From Lactobacillus hamsteri DSM 5661 = JCM 6256 (GTDB taxonomy: Bacteria; Bacillota; Bacilli; Lactobacillales; Lactobacillaceae): a stretch of DNA of 33,470 nt. Shown piece after piece: positions 27,140 through 33,470 of the stretch; the stretch's first letter is position 1; each line of letters opens with the position of its first letter. The stretch lies in the NCBI RefSeq assembly GCF_000615445.1, contig NZ_BALY01000020.1:1-33470 (forward strand). Direction: 5' to 3'. The position numbers were made by a program, and so were the translations under genes. A model generated the notes under the pieces. The model made no database searches. It worked only from the letters and a program-made list of their open reading frames with translations, and had not been told where the DNA came from.

Positions 27140-27182
27140 TCAGTAATATAATACCTTAACTTTCTATTATTTCATAACTCAA
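27118..27182. repeat. 65-bp direct repeat, left copy (flank of the fic cassette)
   Basis: Identical at 64 of 65 positions to 28121-28185; the difference is at 27169 (A versus T). The copy carries the former last codons of cas3, the promoter of the crRNA-like RNA and most of pseudo-repeat 1. The similarity ends at the fic side. It looks like the scar of a cassette insertion that regenerated its target. Confidence 0.92.
27148..27177 (-). promoter_or_regulatory. Promoter of the crRNA-like RNA
   Basis: TTATGA (27177-27172), 18 bases, TATTAT (27153-27148). The start of transcription would fall at about 27141-27139, at the first base of pseudo-repeat 1. This promoter sequence is the duplicated 3' end of cas3. 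Confidence 0.6.
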
Positions 27183-27185
27183 CCT

Positions 27186-27219
27186 AAAAAAGATACTAAC
27201 ATCTTTTGAAATTAGTATC
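27186..27219 (-). terminator. Terminator overlapping the fic stop codon
   Basis: GATACTAA (27192-27199) pairs with TTAGTATC (27212-27219); six T follow on the minus strand. The fic stop codon (TAG) lies inside the stem. Confidence 0.85.
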
Positions 27220-27993
27220 CTTTTGGGCATCTTCCTTATTTTTTTCATTTAATTGTAAAATCTTTATACGATTTTCTAGTGTTTGCTCCATATATTCTCC
27301 AACTAAATTTTCAAATTTAGTTGGATCACCACTCTGTTGAGATTCTAATAAGACTTCCATATATTCATTTCGTGAATCTTTGTCTGGCATGATATTTATA
27401 ACGGGATATCCATTTTCAGTAAGAGCTAAACTCATTAACAACCTAGCTGTTCTACCGTTTCCATCTCTAAATGGATGAATAGTTACAAATTTATAATGCA
27501 AATCAGCAGCATACTTTACTGGGTGAAGTTTTTCTTGTGCTACTGTTGCCCATTTAACTAATTCATCCATTTCTGGTCGAATATCAAACGGTTCGGAATA
27601 AGGGTTGTAGTTTGTTTTTGCAGGATGAACTTCAAGCGTTCTGTATTCTCCTCCCCATTCGGGATGAGTTTTTGCTAAGGCCAATCTGTTTAAATCTCTA
27701 ATAACAGTTTGAGTCAATGGCTGTTTATGACTGGCCAAATCAAGCATATAATCATAAGCTTCATTTAAATCAATAGTAGATAGTACATCGCCTATTGATT
27801 CACCATGAATAGTTATTCCCTTATCAATTATTGCTTCTGTTTCAAATTTATCAATTTTGCTACCTTCAATGGCGTTTGAAGACCAGATATGTTCAATACG
27901 AATATTTTTGTTTAAAGCCCTAATTTGATCCTTATCTAAGGGGCGATATTTTTGCATTTCTGCCTTTAATTGATTTAATTTTTCAATATTCAT
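27196..27993 (-). CDS. fic: Fic-domain protein with N-terminal inhibitory motif (class II)
   Basis: A 265-residue Fic protein, which transfers AMP (or another nucleotide part) to a target protein. The catalytic motif is complete: IHPFRDGNGRTAR, with H173 and the anion-binding GNGR. An inhibitory helix motif SNAIEG (39-44, glutamate E43) fits the (S/T)xxxE(G/N) rule for class II Fic proteins that hold themselves in check. The C-terminus is a charged helix. It lies between cas3 and cas8e, which is not a normal place for fic, with its own promoter (28032-28062), ribosome site (AAGGAAG) and terminator, and flanked by direct repeats. Intact and probably functional. Its link to CRISPR is unknown; it may be cargo or a guard. 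Confidence 0.92.
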   Translation of the reverse strand: MNIEKLNQLKAEMQKYRPLDKDQIRALNKNIRIEHIWSSNAIEGSKIDKFETEAIIDKGITIHGESIGDVLSTIDLNEAYDYMLDLASHKQPLTQTVIRDLNRLALAKTHPEWGGEYRTLEVHPAKTNYNPYSEPFDIRPEMDELVKWATVAQEKLHPVKYAADLHYKFVTIHPFRDGNGRTARLLMSLALTENGYPVINIMPDKDSRNEYMEVLLESQQSGDPTKFENLVGEYMEQTLENRIKILQLNEKNKEDAQKDTNFKRC

Positions 27994-28031
27994 ATTTTTC
28001 TTCCTTTTAGCATAATAGCTCTATATAACCC

Positions 28032-28062
28032 ATTATAATTTAAAAATCTAATAAGTTTACAA
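28032..28062 (-). promoter_or_regulatory. Candidate fic promoter
   Basis: TTGTAA (28062-28057) and TATAAT (28037-28032), separated by 19 bases, slightly longer than ideal, about 40 bases before the fic start. Confidence 0.5.
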
Positions 28063-28120
28063 GTTCCGATACTTTTTTCATGACCGTCATACTATATCTC
28101 ATAAAAACATCTTCTACTTT

Positions 28121-28185
28121 CCTCATATACTATGAGGATTACTCAGTAATATAATACCTTAACTTTCTATTTTTTCATAACTCAA
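28121..28185. repeat. 65-bp direct repeat, right copy (true cas3 3' end)
   Basis: Partner of 27118-27182. It holds the real last codons and stop of cas3 (stop at 28159-28161), the same -10 (28151-28156), and a half pseudo-repeat whose hairpin is present but whose GTGATCC handle is missing. Confidence 0.92.
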
Positions 28186-30951
28186 TCCTAATTTTGATGA
28201 GTAATGCAAACGGTAACCATTAAAATCACAATTTAGTTTTTCATCTAATGGCAAAGCCAATGATCCTCTTAGCCAAACACTATTCGTCTGCCAATTAGGA
28301 TAATATTCACTAGTTATAGTTTCCAATTCTTTTATAGCTTGATCAATATCTTGAGTCACTGCATGCGGCAATCTTATCAATTGTTGAGCAATTATTTTAT
28401 CTCTTGAATCTTCTGAAAGGTCTCCAATATCTGTACCATCAAGCAAATAGTCATGATCATCAACATGCTTTAACAGAATAACTTCAATGCTTTCTTGTAT
28501 ATCTCTAACAGTAGCTTGTGCGCGATTTTCATCTTTATCTACATTAAGTTTGCCATTATCAAGCCAGCCATGGATATCTTTGAACTTATTTGGTCTAGCT
28601 GGAGGGGCAAGTTGAAATCCTTTTGCTTTAGCCTTTGCCTTTTTAGTATCAATTTCAAGAATATCTTTGGCATCCATAATATTTTCAACTTGATCATCAG
28701 TATCCGATGAATATACTTTTTGAACTAAATCAGAAATATCATCAGGCAAAACAATTGTCTCCGGTAAGAAGTGATCTGTTTTCATTAATAAATACTTTTG
28801 ATAAATATATTCATTTGCATCCCCATAATCACCATAGTCATTAATTCCCATCACATATAACCTTGGTGTTTTAAGGTTTTCTGGACGCTTAATCTTATGA
28901 CGATGCATCCGGCCGGCCCTTTGAAGAAGCAAGTCCATTGGTGCAATATCGGTATATAAAACATCAAAATCTATATCCAATGACTGTTCCAAAACCTGCG
29001 TACCAATTACGATCAGCTTTTCCGGTCTTTGACCATCTTTTCCAATCATACTTTGTAATTTTTCTTCAATCTTTGTTCTTTCATTAGCTAAAAATGCGGA
29101 ATGAAGAACCAAAATTCTCACATCAGAAGGCAAATTGGTACCGGCAATTCTTGCTAAAGCTTGTGCTCTTTTAACTGTATTGACGATTACACCAGCAACT
29201 CCACCGTCATTAATAGAAGAATTAATCCGATTTATTAGCTCTTCATTCTCAAAATTAATTCTTTTAACTTCTACTTTTGTGGTCTTCTGCTCAGTCTTAT
29301 CAAAATTATCAACCTGCTTTAAGTCATTGCCATCTAAAATACTTAGTAAAGGATAACTTTGCTTGTCTTTCCAGTCACCCGTCGCATTGAACTTCTTTTT
29401 GCCATATTTTCCCTTAGCATAAGCAGCTAAAAGTTCATTTCTTCTTTCAACAGGAAGCGTTGCGGATAAAGCAATAACAGGGACATGATAGGCACCAAGC
29501 CATTCAATTGCCTTTTTCAAATAGGAATTCATATAAACGTCGTAGGCATGAACTTCATCAATGACTACGATTTTTCCACTTAATCCTAAATGTCTTAAGG
29601 CTAAATGTTTCTGCTTGAGCGCCATGAACAGTAATTGATCGACTGTTCCAATGGTAAAATCGGTTAAGATTGATTTTTTACCAGAAAACCAACTATTAAC
29701 TACAACGGCACCGTCATCTTCATCGATAGCAACATTTTCAGCGTGAGGGATGCTCTCGTATTCTGAATTAAATTGAGCTTTGCCATGCATTAATTTAATA
29801 GGTAATTTTAATCCTTGATCTTTTGAAATATTACTTAACCATGTATCCACTCTGGAAAACATAGCATTAGCAGTAGCTTGTGTAGGTAAGCCGAAAAATA
29901 AACTATTTCTGCCCGTTTTAAAGGCTAATTGTTCTACTGCAGTTAAGGCAATTTCAGTCTTTCCAATACCCATTGGTGCTTCTACAATGATCATCCCTGG
30001 GTCATTCGCTTTATCAATAGTCTTTGTCATTTTTGCTTGAACCGCACGCGGACTGAAATGCCAACGTTTTTGATAATTTTGAGTACCATCAGTAATCAGA
30101 TCTGGTTCCCACTTATCGGTACTCTTCCAATTAATTATTGCATTTTCAAAACGTTGCTCAGAATTTACATCATTAGCACTCTGGCTCATCTTTATTAGCG
30201 GAAATAATGTTAACTTGCCATCATCTGTTTCAAGATATTCACTAGATGCTAACCAATCAGCCATAATTACTAAGCCTTCAATAATTACAGCTTGCGCTTG
30301 TGTAATTTTAGGCACATCCGACAAACTAGAAAAGTCACACAAATTTAAACCATAATCTATCAATTCGTCTTGCACATTATTCCAATTTTCTTGAGCTTTA
30401 GCTTTATAGTCAAGATTATTTTGAACATATTGAAGATAATTAAATTTCCAAACCGAATACTGTTTATCATAATCAAAGTTTTTCTTCACCGGCTTACCAT
30501 GGTGTCCACCAATAATTGCGCCAATACACTTATTAAGGCCACGCTTTTCTAGTATCACTTCACCAGCTATATTATGAGGCGATTCTTTGGCACTTACTGA
30601 AGCAAAATGGTCTAGATTATTAAAACCAGCTCTAATTAATCTTTCCAACAAATCCGTATCAAGATTTTCATCATGAATATAAGACCTTTTTGTTTGAAAA
30701 GCAGGAGTAGCCTTGCCAATATCATGAATATAACCCACGAATTTAACTAAGTTTTGAACTTCTTCTTCACTTTCAAAATTTTGACATAAGATATTGCGTT
30801 GTCCTTGATCTAGCCAGTGATTATAAAGCCAATTGATTACGTTTTTGGTATCGATAAGGTGAACGATTAGGGGCAACCATAGTTCTTCATGATCATCATT
30901 AATATTCTTTTTGCCCCAAAGATTTAATGCTTTTTCTGATAAATTGTACAT
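28159..30951 (-). CDS. cas3: Cas3 helicase-nuclease, type I-E
   Basis: A 930-residue Cas3 that degrades DNA marked by Cascade. The HD nuclease has FVGYIHDIGK (H76-D77) and a further metal-binding HH at 150-151. The superfamily 2 helicase has Walker A APMGIGKT (325-332), DEVH (465-468) and the later QRAGRMHRH motif VI. I chose the ATG at 30951 (MYNLSEKALN, ribosome site AAGGA). An in-frame extension to 31062 would start inside CRISPR array 2 and is not real. There is only a 37-bp gap to array 2 with no clear promoter or terminator, so cas3 may be read from the array 2 leader. The last 12 codons were duplicated by the fic insertion. Confidence 0.95.
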   Translation of the reverse strand: MYNLSEKALNLWGKKNINDDHEELWLPLIVHLIDTKNVINWLYNHWLDQGQRNILCQNFESEEEVQNLVKFVGYIHDIGKATPAFQTKRSYIHDENLDTDLLERLIRAGFNNLDHFASVSAKESPHNIAGEVILEKRGLNKCIGAIIGGHHGKPVKKNFDYDKQYSVWKFNYLQYVQNNLDYKAKAQENWNNVQDELIDYGLNLCDFSSLSDVPKITQAQAVIIEGLVIMADWLASSEYLETDDGKLTLFPLIKMSQSANDVNSEQRFENAIINWKSTDKWEPDLITDGTQNYQKRWHFSPRAVQAKMTKTIDKANDPGMIIVEAPMGIGKTEIALTAVEQLAFKTGRNSLFFGLPTQATANAMFSRVDTWLSNISKDQGLKLPIKLMHGKAQFNSEYESIPHAENVAIDEDDGAVVVNSWFSGKKSILTDFTIGTVDQLLFMALKQKHLALRHLGLSGKIVVIDEVHAYDVYMNSYLKKAIEWLGAYHVPVIALSATLPVERRNELLAAYAKGKYGKKKFNATGDWKDKQSYPLLSILDGNDLKQVDNFDKTEQKTTKVEVKRINFENEELINRINSSINDGGVAGVIVNTVKRAQALARIAGTNLPSDVRILVLHSAFLANERTKIEEKLQSMIGKDGQRPEKLIVIGTQVLEQSLDIDFDVLYTDIAPMDLLLQRAGRMHRHKIKRPENLKTPRLYVMGINDYGDYGDANEYIYQKYLLMKTDHFLPETIVLPDDISDLVQKVYSSDTDDQVENIMDAKDILEIDTKKAKAKAKGFQLAPPARPNKFKDIHGWLDNGKLNVDKDENRAQATVRDIQESIEVILLKHVDDHDYLLDGTDIGDLSEDSRDKIIAQQLIRLPHAVTQDIDQAIKELETITSEYYPNWQTNSVWLRGSLALPLDEKLNCDFNGYRLHYSSKLGLSYEKIES

Positions 30952-30988
30952 AATAATTCCTTTTTTAATGTAGAAAACTATATATAAA

Positions 30989-31693
30989 AATAAAGCTCCA
31001 CATGCGTGGAGAATACGTTGAATGAGCCTTTTTATAAGCTTCGGTGGCGGGATCACCTCCACTTGCGTGGAGAATACAAGCTTACTTACCAGTTTGGTGA
31101 TTTTGAAAGAGGATCACCTCCACTTGCGTGGAGAATACTTAGTGCTACTTTGTCTGCCACCACCAACATTAGGATCACCTCCACATCCGTGGAGAATACT
31201 TTTCATGGAATGACAGAACTTCATACCCACAAGGATCACCTCCACATCCGTGGAGAATACCAAGTTGGATTGATTATCACAAAGATGGATCAGGGATCAC
31301 CTCCACATCCGTGGAGAATACTCAATAGAAACTCCATTAAAACTCATATTACCTGGATCACCTCCACATCCGTGGAGAATACACATGTTCAAACCATTGT
31401 TTAAAAGCCAAATTAGGATCACCTCCACATCCGTGGAGAATACCAAAATTTATGACTTGTACTATCAAGCAGGCATGGATCACCTCCACATCCGTGGAGA
31501 ATACTTCGTCACGTTGATTGAGTTAAGCTTGCGCTTGCACTTGGGATCACCTCCACATCCGTGGAGAATACGACATCTAGCGCAATTCGTAGAGATACGA
31601 AGTTGGATCACCTCCACATCCGTGGAGAATACAGCCCTGGTACTATTGAAAATATTGCAAGTGCAGGATCACCTCCACATCCGTGGAGAATAC
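30989..31693 (-). CRISPR. Type I-E CRISPR array 2 (12 repeats, 11 spacers)
   Basis: Same 28-base repeat family as array 1. From the leader (right) nine repeats have the loop ATCC (CCACATCCGTGG), the next two have TTGC, and the final degenerate one (30989-31016) has ATGC and has lost its first eight bases. Only loop bases vary; stems and handle are constant. Spacers are 33 bases except 31505-31543, which is 39 and contains a tandem GCTTGC-GCTTGC. The transcript would run straight towards cas3. Confidence 0.97.
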
Positions 31694-31756
31694 ACTTAAC
31701 AAATCCTATTATACCAAGGTTCGTACTTTACGAAAATCACTTTTTCATTCAGTTTC
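31694..31756 (-). promoter_or_regulatory. Leader of array 2
   Basis: Sixty-three bases that align without gaps to the array 1 leader. A perfect TATAAT (minus strand, about 22 bases from the first repeat) sits in the shared GGTATAATAGGATT block. The far end shares GAAACTGAAT with the coding end of cas2. Confidence 0.75.
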
Positions 31757-32024
31757 ATCAAAAAAATATAGAGTAAATTTTACATATAATTAAAAATATA
31801 ATACCAACAATGATTCAAAGATTACCTCAGCCGAAACCAAAATCAATATTAATAAAAAGATAGAGAATTTTTCTTTAATTTCGGTCAACATATCGGCTAT
31901 TTTAGAAATTATAAACTTCAGTCCGGGGCATTGGGCGTTTATCCTCACTAAGTCTTATCAGTTGCTAGGTTCTGTTTCTTTTCATCTCTTTTAATAAAAT
32001 AATATGTTATTCTTAATGATATAC
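31757..32024. other. Intergenic stretch between array 2 leader and hicB
   Basis: AT-rich with a GC-rich patch around 31920-31955. I find no open frame, in particular no hicA or hicA relic, and no clear RNA gene. Confidence 0.45.
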
Positions 32025-32036
32025 AGGAGGAATTTT

Positions 32037-32438
32037 ATGATGACATCAATTGATAAGACCGTGGTTTTTCCTATAATTATTAGTAAAAACAATGAGGATG
32101 CTAAATACCCATACTTAGTAAATATTCCTGACTTAGATGGAACGACTGAAGGTAAAGATATTGCTGACGCTATTTTTATGGCACAAGATTACATCGGAAC
32201 TTATTCTCTAAAAGACGAGTTACCAAAGTCTAATACTAATATACCTAAGACTGGTAAAGACGAAATCGGAACTCTAGTAACTGTAAATATTTCAGAATAT
32301 AAGCGTAAAAACGATAATAAGGTAATTAAGAAAACTATCACTATTCCAAATTATTTGAACGAATTAGGAAAAGAAAATGGTATTAACTTCAGTGAAGTTA
32401 TGACTAACGCTCTTAAAAGAGAACTTTCAATTAAATAG
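32037..32438 (+). CDS. Solitary HicB-like antitoxin
   Basis: A 133-residue HicB-family protein. The N-terminal domain is VVFPIIISKNNEDAKYPYLVNIPDLDGTTEG, and the C-terminal ribbon-helix-helix is KKTITIPNYLNELGKENGINFSEVMTNAL. A perfect AGGAGG (32025-32030) supports the ATG at 32037. Unlike the hicAB pair at 16.6 kb, no hicA is found on either side. The two HicB proteins share their domain plan and C-terminal motif but are clearly different in sequence, so it is not a recent copy. It could act as a DNA-binding regulator or a decoy antitoxin. Confidence 0.85.
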   Translation: MMTSIDKTVVFPIIISKNNEDAKYPYLVNIPDLDGTTEGKDIADAIFMAQDYIGTYSLKDELPKSNTNIPKTGKDEIGTLVTVNISEYKRKNDNKVIKKTITIPNYLNELGKENGINFSEVMTNALKRELSIK

Positions 32439-32447
32439 CTTCTGTGT

Positions 32448-32468
32448 AGGGCTTTATGCCCTCTTTTT
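32448..32468 (+). terminator. Terminator after the solitary hicB
   Basis: AGGGC (32448-32452), 5-nt loop, GCCCT, then CTTTTTT. Confidence 0.75.
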
Positions 32469-32547
32469 TATATTTATTTTTCAAACTAAAAAGACACCAC
32501 TCCTTTGTAGTGAGCCGTAAAAGTTAGACACTTTTACGGCTTTTACT

Positions 32548-33040
32548 ATGTCTAAATTAAATAAAGAACAAAGACTTGAAATTTATAATGATTGGAAATT
32601 AAGAAATAAGACATTTAATCAGATTGCTCTTGAACGAAAAATGAATTTAAGTAGTTTAAGATATATGATTAGATTAATTGATTGATACGATATTGAAATC
32701 TTTGAACAGCCTAATGCCAGATTTACTAAAGAATTTAAAGAAGAAACAATTACTAAGGCCTTAACAAGAACCAAATCAATTTTTGATTTATCACTGGATC
32801 TAGGATTGAGAAGCAATGGTATCTTGTACAATTGGATTCGCGAATACAAGAAAAATGAGTATAATGTCGTTATCAAGAAGAAAGGACGACATCCTGCTCA
32901 TGAACCAGAACCCCAACCCATCACGCAAGGATTTAGAGAAGCGGATCAAGCAGCTAGAAGAAGAAAACTTGAAGCTGCGTATTGTGAATGCTTACGTAAA
33001 AAAACTAAGCGCCTTGGATCAGAAACATCACGAGAAATAG
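32548..33040 (+). pseudogene. IS3-family orfA, broken
   Basis: ATG at 32548 opens an OrfA (MSKLNKEQRLEIYNDWK, helix-turn-helix type) that is interrupted by TGA at 32683 within LID-stop-YDIEIFE and then continues in frame. A frameshift between about 32890 and 32925 moves the reading to the +1 frame (DLEKRIKQLEEENLKLR, leucine zipper), which ends at 33040. A run of seven A (around 33000) is the expected -1 slippage site for making OrfAB. With one stop and one extra shift, the element is unlikely to move by itself. Confidence 0.75.
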
Positions 33041-33470
33041 CTCAAGCAATCACTGAACTAAGGCAAGAATTTGGCGTAAGCTTGGATTATATCTTTGACA
33101 CTCTAGCACAAAAACAGGACTTGCCTTTGATTGCTCGCAGCACTTATTACAAAGTAATCAAATCTAAAGCCAAAACGGTTAAAAAGCCTAGATTCTTTGC
33201 CAGACTCAAAGAAATCTTTGACTATCATCAAAGACGCTATGGCTATCGTCGAGTAGCGCTGCAGCTTAGAAAAGAAGGATATCCAGTAACTGATCGGGCT
33301 GTCCGTTACTGGATGCATAAATTTGATCTTAAAGGCAGAAGACGCAATAAGCGTAGATACTCTAGCTACAAAGGAACAATTGGCAAAATCGCTCCTAATT
33401 TGATTCATCGTAAATTCTTCGCTCCTTTGCCTAATATGAAATGGTATACCGACATCACCGAATTTCACTT
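33037..33470 (+). CDS. IS3-family transposase OrfB, partial
   Basis: Open to the window edge, with a conserved OrfB N-terminus (LKEIFDYHQRRYGYRRVALQLRKEGYPV, then RAVRYWMHKFDLKGRRR) and the first part of the DDE catalytic core (MKWYTDITEFH, first D). It is read in the -1 frame relative to the end of orfA, as usual for this family. No stop codon in the visible part. Confidence 0.8.
   Translation, partial: MAQAITELRQEFGVSLDYIFDTLAQKQDLPLIARSTYYKVIKSKAKTVKKPRFFARLKEIFDYHQRRYGYRRVALQLRKEGYPVTDRAVRYWMHKFDLKGRRRNKRRYSSYKGTIGKIAPNLIHRKFFAPLPNMKWYTDITEFH

Larger units (their letters stand above)
32506..33470 (+). mobile_element. IS3-family element (IS150-like), left end and most of the transposase, cut by the window
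   Basis: The left end is probably at 32506 (TGTAGTGAGCC, comparable to IS150-type ends), with an 11-bp inverted repeat GCCGTAAAAGT/ACTTTTACGGC around 32513-32539. Transposase frames orfA and orfB follow. The right end and any target duplication are outside the window. Confidence 0.8.

Noticed and set aside
27994-28120. Match of the pseudo-spacer to the fic promoter region, as expected for CreTA-type toxin control
   Set aside because: Only short AT-rich fragments (about six bases) match on either strand, so direct repression of fic by this guide is not supported.
30952-31062. N-terminal extension of cas3 by 37 residues
   Set aside because: The extension lies in the first spacer and degenerate repeat of array 2 and has no ribosome site. 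The ATG at 30951 has AAGGA and gives the normal Cas3 start.
31900-31960. GC-rich patch before the solitary hicB as a structured RNA
   Set aside because: I could not find a convincing stem or a known RNA family signature.

Overview
The window is low-GC Firmicutes DNA, most likely a Lactobacillus of the acidophilus/delbrueckii group. Evidence: AGGAGG-type ribosome sites, AT-rich intergenic DNA with U-tailed hairpin terminators, a type I-E CRISPR repeat of the kind known from that group, an HPK10/LytTR two-component pair and an RNase H with an N-terminal hybrid-binding domain. The species is inferred, not proven.

Layout. 1-2.9 kb: an AgrC/AgrA-like kinase and LytTR regulator plus a small membrane protein, all on the minus strand. 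3.0-9.0 kb: a tightly overlapping malonate decarboxylase operon (mdcH-mdcA-mdcC-mdcDE fusion-mdcG-alpha/beta hydrolase, minus strand), divergent from a LysR regulator. 10-13.1 kb: a membrane acyltransferase, a FadR-type GntR regulator and a TauE/SafE transporter. 13.2-18.3 kb: small accessory genes: a membrane protein, a DUF3990 (ADP-ribosyltransferase-like) gene with an overlapping partner, a lipoprotein, RNase H, hicAB, a relic FN3 fragment and a hypothetical protein. 18.3-31.8 kb: a complete type I-E CRISPR-Cas locus on the minus strand, running array 2 - cas3 - fic - crRNA-like RNA - cas8e - cse2 - cas7e - cas5e - cas6e - cas1 - cas2/DnaQ - array 1. 32.0-33.5 kb: a solitary hicB and a decayed IS3-family element that runs off the window.

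The most interesting object is between cas3 and cas8e. A mini-array (27139 to 27039, minus strand) has two degenerate repeats, a 22-nt pseudo-spacer, a promoter at its 5' end and its own terminator. The first pseudo-repeat keeps the crRNA 5' handle GTGATCC intact. The second keeps only the hairpin. The pseudo-spacer matches 17 of 22 bases, including 10 in a row at positions 2-11, of the DNA just downstream of the predicted start of the cas8e (Cascade) transcript, next to an AA-type PAM. This is the architecture of a cas-regulating crRNA-like RNA (CreR/CreA type), which would let Cascade repress its own operon.

A class II Fic gene with its own promoter and terminator has been inserted exactly at this element. 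It is flanked by a 65-bp direct repeat (64 identical) that restores both the cas3 3' end and the promoter of the crRNA-like RNA. The two CRISPR arrays share a 63-bp leader. At array 1 this leader overlaps the coding end of cas2, and the leader of array 2 still looks like a cas2 tail.
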